This document shows positions 26,102-33,880 of a stretch of DNA of 64,000 nt, piece after piece; within the stretch, counting starts at the first letter, position 1, and each line of letters starts with the position of its first letter. The DNA is from Lentisphaerota bacterium (GTDB lineage: Bacteria > Verrucomicrobiota > Lentisphaeria > Victivallales > Victivallaceae). The notes beneath the pieces are model-generated. The model was given only the letters and a program-made list of their open reading frames with translations, had not been told where the DNA came from and did not search any database. The stretch is from NCBI GenBank assembly GCA_024225035.1, contig JAAEMX010000224.1, positions 1 through 64,000 on the forward strand. Reading direction: 5' to 3'. The position numbers and the translations under genes were made by a program.

Positions 26102-27250
26102 CTATTCGCAGCAGGGGTACTGATTTTCAAGAGCAAAAAGGCCAGCGCCTATTGCTGCATTGAATTCAGATTTATCCGCAACTTGTGGAGCTAACGGATC
26201 CAGTCCCTGTTCTTCACGGAACTGGTTGAATTTCTGCACGAAATATTTCCATATAGTATTGTCGCCATTAAGCAGTGGAGAAGAAACAATAACTTCATCC
26301 GGTGCTGTAAATGCGGCGATATTTACCATTGCAATAGCCAGACTGTCCATGGCTCCGTGTATGACTTTCTTGATGTTAGGCTTGCGCAGAGCTTCTTTGA
26401 CAGCTGCTGCTTCGCCTTTCCAGAAGCCTTCCGGCATTTTCGGCAAGCTGTCAGCAATAGCATGGAGGCCTGAGATATCTTTCAGGAATTGCTTATTGGC
26501 AACTCCGTATAGGCCGGTTTGTCCTGCTTTCATGCCTGAGCCGCAAATAACTCTGCCATTTGCGATAAGGGCGCTTGATACACCGGCTTGCTGCGCTGTC
26601 AGCATAACAGTCTTGGTGCATGTTAGAGGGCGCTTCCAGAGGTCAAATGTTGCAAGGTTGAAAATACCTTGGGACATGAAGACCGGTTTGCCGGTTGCCA
26701 TGCGGTAAATGTCGAGCACTGGGATGTTTTTGAAATTCGGGAGAATTTCGTAGTTATTGATAATGCCGCTTTCTTTGTCAAAAAGTGTTGGGACACCAAC
26801 GCCAAGGGCGCTGACGCGCGGCCAGATATCTTTGACACTTTCCAGTGCTTCAGTGAATAATGTGCCAAGCTGTTCAATATATTCTTCACGGGTACTGCAT
26901 GCCTGGTAGCGTTGGCACAGGGTAAACTTAGGGTTTCCCTGAAAGTCAATGATGACAAAGCGCCAGTGTTCAGCCTGCAAATCAATACCGGCAAAGTATT
27001 CATAGTCCGGATTCAGATGCAGTGGTTTTGATGGGCGGCCGCGACCAGCAGCCGGTTCGTTGGTTTCTGCCTCAATTACCATGCCTTCGGCAATCAATTC
27101 AGGCACCAGTCGGCTGGCGTAAAATGTGCTTACGCGCATTTCCCGGGCACATTCCTGACGTGAGATACCAGGAGTTTTTCGTATAAGCGCAAGAAATTGA
27201 TTGCGTTTCTCTTCTAGTTTTAATGCCTGTTCGCCTGTTGGGACGGTCAT
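26102..27250 (-). CDS. ROK-family transcriptional regulator
   Basis: Sugar-responsive repressor of the XylR/NagC type. I prefer the ATG at 27250, with AGGTG 7 bases upstream, over the GTG three codons earlier; this gives 382 residues. N-terminal winged helix: RNQFLALIRKTPGISRQECA and STFYASRLVPELIAEGMVIE. The ROK part follows with YFAGIDLQAEHWRFVIID, GVGVPTLFD and NFKNIPVLD. The usual zinc motif CxCGxxGCxE is missing: the equivalent place reads ICGSGMKAGQTGLYGV, so metal and sugar-kinase function are unlikely. It faces the binding-protein/CBM9 pair across a shared terminator. An 18-bp palindrome upstream suggests self-regulation. Confidence 0.88.
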   Translation of the reverse strand: MTVPTGEQALKLEEKRNQFLALIRKTPGISRQECAREMRVSTFYASRLVPELIAEGMVIEAETNEPAAGRGRPSKPLHLNPDYEYFAGIDLQAEHWRFVIIDFQGNPKFTLCQRYQACSTREEYIEQLGTLFTEALESVKDIWPRVSALGVGVPTLFDKESGIINNYEILPNFKNIPVLDIYRMATGKPVFMSQGIFNLATFDLWKRPLTCTKTVMLTAQQAGVSSALIANGRVICGSGMKAGQTGLYGVANKQFLKDISGLHAIADSLPKMPEGFWKGEAAAVKEALRKPNIKKVIHGAMDSLAIAMVNIAAFTAPDEVIVSSPLLNGDNTIWKYFVQKFNQFREEQGLDPLAPQVADKSEFNAAIGAGLFALENQYPCCE

Positions 27251-27285
27251 TTTTAACACCTATTTAATTATTTGTGCCTATATTT

Positions 27286-27303
27286 AAATATTAATTAATA
27301 TTT
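27286..27303. promoter_or_regulatory. 18-bp perfect palindrome, likely operator of the ROK regulator
   Basis: AAATATTAATTAATATTT reads identically on both strands and ends 36 bases before the ROK start at 27250. ROK repressors such as NagC and XylR bind AT-rich inverted repeats near their own promoters, so autoregulation is likely. The rest of the 27251-27660 gap shows no gene. Confidence 0.5.
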
Positions 27304-27660
27304 GAATAAAAAGCAAATATTTATAAAAAAAACGTAAATGCTTTGCTTACAATAAGACCTAAGCGCGTGTAAAAAAACGTTTGACGAGCACTTTTATGAG
27401 GTAATGCACCATATGAAAGGTCGTATTTATATAAGTTTAACCTCGTTATTATGTTAACGCATTATCTTCGAGAAGTGGATTGTGAAATATTGTATTATAA
27501 TTATTGAACCATTTTATTAATTTGAACCATTATTAATTACTGTAAACAAACTAATAGAGTGATGATGCAGTAAGCATGAGACCCTCTATACGCAATTACT
27601 CCGATAACGGAAAAAGTCCCGCCGGGAGGAGAGACTCATTCCACAACTATTTATGAAACC

Positions 27661-29145
27661 TTAGATCGCTTCTTCCAATCCAAGTTCAGCTTCTGAAAGA
27701 ACAGCTTCATCTTCGACATTTTCATCCCTGATGAGCCTGTTCAAAGCAGGTACAGCAACCCACATTAGTGCAGATACCGCGCAAGTAAATAAACCTATAT
27801 TGGTAAATACATTAGAATATGTGAGAAGAGAACTGTGTGCTGAAGCGACAACTCCGCTGGCGGGTGATGACAAAGATGCTACCTTGGCGCTGATCGGCCC
27901 GGCTATCATGCTTGTCAAAAACCATACTCCCATGGCAAATCCAGCCATATTTCGCGGACAAAGCTGTGCGACCATAGCAACTCCCAGCGCACTGACGAGA
28001 AGCTCGCCAACCGACTGCAGGAGGTAAGTGCCAACCATCCATGCTGGTGACACGAGATTATTGGTCGCGGCAAATCTGACAAAGTACATCAACAGAAATG
28101 CACCTGCGCAAAAAGTCATTCCCAAAGCAAATTTAGTTGGGTGTGACATCTTGATTTTTGTGTAAACTACCGCCAGCAAAGGAGAAGCTAGAAGTATGAT
28201 CAGGGGGTTGAGAACCTGATAACTGGCCGGATTAATATTAAAACCGAGCAGATGGTTGTTTACATTGTGTACTGCGAAAAACGTTAACGAGGTTGGCATC
28301 TGACCGTACAGTACGAAAAAGATTATCCCTTGAACTATCAGGACCAAAGCAACCAGCATTCTAGCACGGGCTTTGCCCTTCTGCTGGAATGCGTTTTTAA
28401 GAAATAAACCTATTCCGCCTAAGGAAATTACAGCTACGGCTACGTTAGTAATAGTAGCGTGTTTAAGCAGGAATGAGATTAAGAAAACTGTTGCAACAAC
28501 TCCAATTATAGTAAGAATCAGGAATTTTATATTTAAATCCTGATCTCCGGCTTCAGACTTAACATGCTGCAGACTTCTGCGCTGTACCCAGTAGTTGAGC
28601 AGAGCACATGCAAGACCTATAGCTGATAGCGAAAACGCTTGATTCCAGCCATAATAAGAAGCAATTATCGGGGTTATGGACATCGACACAAAAGATCCCA
28701 TGTTAATTGCCATATAGTACATTGTGAAGGCACCGTCAAGGCGAGCGTCGTCTTGTTTATAACATTTTGAAAGAAGACTGCTGGGGTTAGCTTTAAATAG
28801 ACCATTACCTGCAACAATCATAGCAAGCGCTATAAAAATAGTTTCTTTGTTGGCAATAGTAAGGAAGGTATAACCGCTTAGCAGAGTAAGCATGCCAAGT
28901 ATAATTGTGCGCTTTGTGCCGATTACTTTGTCTCCCAGCCATCCCCCAACCATGGCCAGCCCGAAAACCAATGCGAAAAATGAGCCGAACACAGCAAAGC
29001 TCTGCTGTTCAGAATAGCCTAAGTGCTTAACGAAGTAAAGCGTGACTATCGCTTGAACACCGTAGTATCCAAAGCGTTCCCAGAATTCGAGGAAAAAAAT
29101 CAAGTAAAATGGTTTTGGTTGCTTCAGGATTCCAAATCCAGACAT
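27661..29145 (-). CDS. Proton-dependent oligopeptide transporter (POT/PTR2 family)
   Basis: Takes up di- and tripeptides with protons. I start at the ATG at 29145, with GGGAGG 9 bases upstream, giving 494 residues. The proton-coupling motif is intact: E20-x-x-E23-R24-F25 in FFLEFWERFGYYG. MVGGWLGDKVIGTKRTI at ~60-77 matches the PTR2 signature, and FTMYYMAINMGSFVS the second one. There are about 12-14 membrane segments (for example FLILTIIGVVATVFLISFLL). Start-site choice removes 16 residues of implausible leader. Single-gene unit; neighbours are unrelated. Fits a peptide-using heterotroph. Confidence 0.94.
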   Translation of the reverse strand: MSGFGILKQPKPFYLIFFLEFWERFGYYGVQAIVTLYFVKHLGYSEQQSFAVFGSFFALVFGLAMVGGWLGDKVIGTKRTIILGMLTLLSGYTFLTIANKETIFIALAMIVAGNGLFKANPSSLLSKCYKQDDARLDGAFTMYYMAINMGSFVSMSITPIIASYYGWNQAFSLSAIGLACALLNYWVQRRSLQHVKSEAGDQDLNIKFLILTIIGVVATVFLISFLLKHATITNVAVAVISLGGIGLFLKNAFQQKGKARARMLVALVLIVQGIIFFVLYGQMPTSLTFFAVHNVNNHLLGFNINPASYQVLNPLIILLASPLLAVVYTKIKMSHPTKFALGMTFCAGAFLLMYFVRFAATNNLVSPAWMVGTYLLQSVGELLVSALGVAMVAQLCPRNMAGFAMGVWFLTSMIAGPISAKVASLSSPASGVVASAHSSLLTYSNVFTNIGLFTCAVSALMWVAVPALNRLIRDENVEDEAVLSEAELGLEEAI

Positions 29146-29763
29146 AAAACCTCCCTTTCTCAATGCAAAAACTTTGAGGTCTCTGCTCCTCATATATTTC
29201 TGTTATGACGACAACATCGCTTAATTAAGGTAGAACCTTCAGCCGGTAAACTTGCAGAAGCGATTAACGATTATAATATTCGACATTATCAAATTAAAAA
29301 ATGTTCGAAATTTTATATTTTTTATTGATCTGAATAAAGAATTTTGGGTAAAGTAAAATTATTCAAATATAATTTTCGAGAGAAAGGACAAGCCTGTTTG
29401 TCGAATTTTTTTCAAATAAAAAAAACTTTATGGTATAGACTTATCGGTTACCAATTAAGGCGTTAGCTGTTTAATACACTTGCCTTGACTTCTTCACTCT
29501 TTGCAGTGAAAGAACTATATCTCTGTTAATGCTATTATGCAGAAAAATTTAATAAATAGATTTTCCCATGAATGCATAACTGACTATTGGAATTTTAATT
29601 ATAAAAATTCAACATTTTATAGCTTATGGCTTAAAAGAGTTTTTTTGTGTATTAATAGAACTGACGACTTGATTTTATTTTTTTTATGTGGTAAGGTTAT
29701 TTCAGGCAATAAATTTAAGTACTTTTTAATTGGATTGTTTTTCTCATTTGGAAAGGGAAAAAA
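29146..29763. other. AT-rich intergenic region
   Basis: 618 bases between divergent genes. A plus-strand frame from 29537 to 29794 is open but overlaps the next gene, is Phe/Lys-rich and lacks a good ribosome-binding site, so I leave it out. Nothing else is recognisable. Confidence 0.4.
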
Positions 29764-30354
29764 ATGTTTAAAAAAATTTGGCATGCGGAAATGATAGAAC
29801 ATCATATACTGCAACGAAAAGATAAAGAACCACTGAATTCTTACTACTACGCCACGAATTATCCCGATGTTTATGCCGCAGCTGAACGTATTTTTGGTTC
29901 ATGGGGAGAAGCCATTGAATCCTGTGGACTTGACTACAGTAAAATCAGAAAATACAAAAGCTGGACCAGACAAGCTGTAATTGACGAAATTAGAAGATTG
30001 GGAAAAGAGGAAGAGCCTCTCCATTCACAGCATGCCCAGAATGAACACAAGTCTCTTTATATGGCTGCTATTAAACGATTTGGAAACTGGGGGCGCGCTT
30101 TGCAGTCATCAGGAATTAAGTATAAAGATATTCGCCTGCGTCGCAGCATGACTACAGACGAGATTAAAAAAGAAATACTCGATTTATTCAAGAAAAACGA
30201 GAACCTTTCTTATACAAATATGCGAAGGAATTACCAGTATCTGCTTGCTGCCGGGATGAAAAAAATTGGTAATGGAAGTTGGGCCAGAGCACGTCGCGAG
30301 TGCGGTATTTTGACTAATTATAGACTTGCTCCGGAAAGACGTGACGAGAATTAA
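29764..30354 (+). CDS. Stand-alone homing-endonuclease-associated repeat protein, 196 aa
   Basis: Three copies of a ~55-residue helical DNA-binding repeat. Repeat 1 has YPDVYAAAERIFGSWGEAIE and then CGLDYSKIRK. Repeat 2 has YMAAIKRFGNWGRALQSSG and IKYKDIR. Repeat 3 has KKIGNGSWARARRECGI. Linkers carry TRQAVIDEIRRLG and TTDEIKKEILDLF helices. This is the 'homing endonuclease associated repeat' seen next to HNH or intein nucleases, but no nuclease motif is present. Start has GGAAAGGG 7 bases upstream. Rich in Arg/Lys. Likely a sequence-specific DNA-binding or regulatory protein; the C-terminus ends soon after the third repeat and is followed by a strong terminator. Confidence 0.75.
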   Translation: MFKKIWHAEMIEHHILQRKDKEPLNSYYYATNYPDVYAAAERIFGSWGEAIESCGLDYSKIRKYKSWTRQAVIDEIRRLGKEEEPLHSQHAQNEHKSLYMAAIKRFGNWGRALQSSGIKYKDIRLRRSMTTDEIKKEILDLFKKNENLSYTNMRRNYQYLLAAGMKKIGNGSWARARRECGILTNYRLAPERRDEN

Positions 30355-30387
30355 AACCATCTGAAGAATATCTGATCAAGTTATATT

Positions 30388-30413
30388 ACCCGTTCACTCG
30401 AACGGGTTTTTTT
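30388..30413 (+). terminator. Rho-independent terminator
   Basis: ACCCGTTC and GAACGGGT form an 8-bp stem with loop ACTC and a run of seven T. It follows the repeat-protein gene. Confidence 0.9.
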
Positions 30414-30427
30414 ATGAGCAGAATCAC

Positions 30428-31702
30428 TTACGGATAGAGAACTTCGTCTTTTGATTCTACTGGCAGGTCATCCACAAAGACTTCAACCTTCATGATATAA
30501 CGATTACCGCTGCGGAAGCGTTTATTTAATTTCAAATTGGCATAACCAGGACACAGCGGAGACATCGTGAGCATGGTATAGGTGCCTGTAGAAATAATAC
30601 GTCTTCGGTGATTTTTGAAAGTAGCATCAATGCTGACATCTTCCATCTCTTTGTAAGGTAAAAAATTAAGCAGTCCTTTGAAGTACTTGCTTTTGGATGA
30701 AAGTGGAGAAATCTGGCAGGACATCAGGCCGTTTTTAAGAACTGCGTCGACTCTGTCCAAGCCACGTCCAAACAGGTATTTCCATTGCCATTCAAGGCGT
30801 TTGACGGGAGCTACTTTAATATTCACCATTGGAGAAATGGAAAAGAAATGTGGAGTTTTCCAGAATATAACTTTATTCAATGGCCTATTGGCTTTGAATA
30901 CCATAAGTTCTTTATCCTGAAGACCGCCAGCGGCTATCCAGCGTTTAGCTTTTGAGAGTCTTTCTGAGTAGAATTCATAATAATCATGCATTCTGTCAAC
31001 ACTTAGAGGGCTGGTATCAATATACTGCCAGCGCTTTTTCTTTACCAGTTTTGAGCGTACATGAGGGATACTTATCCATTCTGTTTTTTCAAGCCCGCGC
31101 TTGAAGATTGGAAGTGGACAAATTCCTCCTCTAATTTCACTTTTACCGTTGTTAAGGAATACCCCTTTTACGATAATTTCAGCGCTGTCACTGAAGATGC
31201 AGTCAATTCTCAGTTTATAGACTGTTTCCGCTTTTTTATCGCTATAATTTTGAGAAAACGAGACAATCCCTTTATTGTCCTTATAACGGAAACTGAAAGT
31301 CCATGGGAAAAATTTCTTAACTCTATCAATCTTATTATTTTTTACTTTAGCTATTCCAATGCCAGGAAGCACAGCTTCGGTCATTCCCTTTCTGAGCTCA
31401 ATTTCAGGTTCGAATGCCTGAGTCAAGCCAAAGCGGAAGTCGCCAAATATACTTTCTCCACTGCCCATAATACCATTTGAGGCGTTTTTTATAAGAAAGT
31501 TTTTGAACCAACCACCACGAAGTGAATTTTCACTGTATTTGGCGTGGTTATACTTTGCAGGGTTTACTAAAAATACTTTATAATATTTTGTTTTTATAGA
31601 GTAGGCAACCAGTGACTTTTGCTTTTTAACTTCACTGATCTTAACCTCACTCCTGCCGCTGAGGGACAGTACACATATAAATAAAATGATTAGTCTACTC
31701 AT
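30428..31702 (-). CDS. Exported protein of unknown function, 424 aa
   Basis: A short signal peptide, MSRLIILFICVLSLSG, is followed by a long beta-rich mature part: ISEVKKQKSLVAYSI, GGWFKNFLIKNASNGIMGSG, FSFRYKDNKGIVSFSQNY, and GGICPLPIFKRGLEKTEW. A charged linker near 220-260 contains WQYIDTSPLSVDRMHDYYEF. The last ~80 residues look like an Ig-like domain (IISTGTYTMLTMSPLCPGY; YIMKVEVFVDDLPVES). Beta-sandwich architecture suggests a carbohydrate-binding or lyase-like extracellular protein, but no catalytic motif is clear. Single gene, AAAGG ribosome-binding site. Confidence 0.65.
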   Translation of the reverse strand: MSRLIILFICVLSLSGRSEVKISEVKKQKSLVAYSIKTKYYKVFLVNPAKYNHAKYSENSLRGGWFKNFLIKNASNGIMGSGESIFGDFRFGLTQAFEPEIELRKGMTEAVLPGIGIAKVKNNKIDRVKKFFPWTFSFRYKDNKGIVSFSQNYSDKKAETVYKLRIDCIFSDSAEIIVKGVFLNNGKSEIRGGICPLPIFKRGLEKTEWISIPHVRSKLVKKKRWQYIDTSPLSVDRMHDYYEFYSERLSKAKRWIAAGGLQDKELMVFKANRPLNKVIFWKTPHFFSISPMVNIKVAPVKRLEWQWKYLFGRGLDRVDAVLKNGLMSCQISPLSSKSKYFKGLLNFLPYKEMEDVSIDATFKNHRRRIISTGTYTMLTMSPLCPGYANLKLNKRFRSGNRYIMKVEVFVDDLPVESKDEVLYP

Positions 31703-32176
31703 TGGGGCCTTTGTTTTTGCAATAAAAAGTTCGATATAATATTTATCATTATGATTATATCATAAAGTTTTGCTCAATAATATAGGTGAAGGTATTTTTT
31801 GTTTATATTTTTATATATAATTAAATAAATGGATATTTGAGTGGTGTTTAATTAAAAAAATTCTATGATCTAATATCTTACTCTTTTTTTAAAAAGAATT
31901 ATAATAAAGGTATACGTAAAAATCATTAACAGCGTTGCAGGCAATATTAAATCTTGTGTAATTTGGCGAAATAATCAAATTATGTATGAGTATATTTCTT
32001 TTGAATAGCCGCAAATGAAGTTAGATTACTTCATTTATTCTACTTGAAATTTTTTAAAGGCGGTATTAGACTCAAAACTGATGTTGCTTAATTTTCTTAG
32101 CGTTGGTAGACTGAAATAAACTTCAACCAGGTTGTTCATGATTAGTTTTGTAATTAATTTGAAGAGGCTTTTTACA
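31703..32176. other. AT-rich intergenic region
   Basis: 474 bases upstream of two divergent genes with several poly-A/T tracts. No gene, hairpin or clear promoter pair found. Confidence 0.4.
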
Positions 32177-32614
32177 ATGGAAATTTTGTGTGTAACTAAG
32201 GATGAATACGCAGAACTTGCCGAGGTCTGGGAGACTTCGGTAAGGGCAACCCATCATTTTTTGACGGAAGCTGATATTCAATTCTTTAAACCACTAATTT
32301 TAAATCAGTATCTTGCGGCAGTAGAGTTACGCTGTGTCAAAAACCGCTCCGGAAAGATTCGGGGTTTTATTGGTGTCTCTGAAGGTAATATTGAGATGCT
32401 GTTTATCGCTCCGGAAAGTCGCGGTAAAGGTGTTGGCAAGACTTTGGCCAATTATGCCATAAAAAAGCTTGGTGTGACAAAAGTTGACGTTAATGAACAG
32501 AACCCTGATGCAAAAGGCTTTTATGAACATATGGGCTTTAAAGTTACCAGGCGTTCACCGCTGGATAACACCGGGAAACCATATCCAATTCTACATATGA
32601 AACTACAAAGTTAA
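32177..32614 (+). CDS. GNAT N-acetyltransferase, YjaB-like
   Basis: Transfers acetyl from acetyl-CoA to an unknown amine. The start is set at the ATG at 32177 (GAAGAGG 8 bases upstream), giving 145 residues. It parallels E. coli YjaB closely: VWETSVRATHHFLTEADI near the N-terminus, then IEMLFIAPESRGKGVGKTL (motif A, acetyl-CoA pyrophosphate loop RGKGVG), VDVNEQNPDAKGFYEHMGFK and RSPLDNTGKPYPILHMKL. YjaB binds acetyl-CoA but its substrate is unsettled. Single gene. The downstream gap to 32864 (250 bases) shows nothing. Confidence 0.88.
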   Translation: MEILCVTKDEYAELAEVWETSVRATHHFLTEADIQFFKPLILNQYLAAVELRCVKNRSGKIRGFIGVSEGNIEMLFIAPESRGKGVGKTLANYAIKKLGVTKVDVNEQNPDAKGFYEHMGFKVTRRSPLDNTGKPYPILHMKLQS

Positions 32615-32863
32615 AGCTGTTTCCCCTCTTATTTAAAATTGCTGTGTGTTAGCTATTAGGATAATTTCCAGCGGTTCACATGTAATGTAATATTATGATT
32701 TTTCTTACAGGAAAGATGAAACCCGGAACATTTATCAGTTGAAGTGTGTCTTTTTTTAATAAAGTAATACATTTACTTGTAAGGGAAGAAAAAGGTGGAG
32801 TCAGTGGAATAATAGCATTTCAGATAATTCGAAACTCCTGTAAAAACAAGGCGTAGCTGCAAG

Positions 32864-33833
32864 ATGAGACCTCTTAGTGTTAACTTAAAACGAAGATTGA
32901 AAGCCCTTAAAAAAATAATCCCGAAACTATTTTAGAACCTCCTGGAGCACGTGATAATTATATAACGCTTTCAAAACACAATAAAAATATCAATGGTCGC
33001 ATTTATACATATGAAATAAAGCAAACACAAGTTCTTAAACAATATGACGGTACTTTGCTTTGTGAAGATTCCTGTTTTAATAAAATGTATGGATTGAAAG
33101 TTAGCGATTATCCTGACATGAGGGGGAAAAACTGTCAATTCCTTCCTTGGGAAAATGATGCCGTTATGTGTCTTAAATTACATGGGGTAAGCCAGTGGTT
33201 TTTTACTTCTATGTTTAGTGGATGCAGCTTTTATTATTTAAATGACACACGCACAGGTAATAATTACGTTTTTCATACAAACTACTATAGCTTAGATGAA
33301 TTTGATTTAGTTAAACCTCGCCGAGAAAAAGCTGAGATTGACCGGGCTGCTTTAATCGATTTTATGAAAAGAAGCGGAATCACCTCTGAAAGCGCCAACA
33401 TAATCGGCTTTACCCCAGAAGGTAGCATGGAACAACTCTCAAGAGTGATAGATGCTGCTTACCAAGCCAAGTACGCAAAACCTTATTTGTTTGGCGGTAG
33501 GACCTTAATAAAAGACAGTGAGAAGCACCAAATGATTGAACGAAGTGGTGGTTCTGCAAAAAAATAAACATCCACAGGTTTACTACAGAGTTACAAGGAG
33601 ATATTTACGAGATTGGTACCTTGTTCCTTTTTGGTGCGAATACCAATGATGGCTGGCGTTTTTTTGCTGTTGTGAAAAAAGGACTGGATTATTATACCAG
33701 TAAGTTTTCTAGTAAAAGAGAGGGGAAAATGAAAACTATGATTTTTGAGCTTACTGGAATAGATAGATTTGAACGTGTTGACCAGCACCTTGGCCCTGAT
33801 AGAGAGGATTATGCTATGGGTGATTTCTGTTGA
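32864..33833 (+). pseudogene. Unknown gene split by two poly-A frameshifts (~323 aa if repaired)
   Basis: Three adjacent frames read as one protein. The first runs from ATG 32864 (MRPLSVNLKRRLKALKK) into an A-run at 32909-32915. The second covers NPETILEPPGARDNYITL to IERSGGSAKK and stops at the A-run 33558-33564. The third continues INIHRFTTELQGDIYEIG to DQHLGPDREDYAMGDFC and stops at 33833. Adding one A at each run restores a continuous reading. The middle contains HGVSQWFFTSMFSGCSFYYL followed by NYVFHTNYYS. The Gly-Cys-Ser-Phe and the later His resemble motifs I associate with toxin-like domains of Rhs/T6SS proteins, but I cannot name a family. No signal peptide. Sequencing error is as likely as decay. 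Confidence 0.6.
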
Positions 33834-33880
33834 GAGCGTAACCTGTAAAAATCTTTGATTATAGTTTAAGTTATATGAAT

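Noticed and set aside
29537-29794. Plus-strand 85-residue frame before the repeat protein
   Set aside because: Phe/Lys-rich, no ribosome-binding site and it overlaps the well-supported start at 29764.
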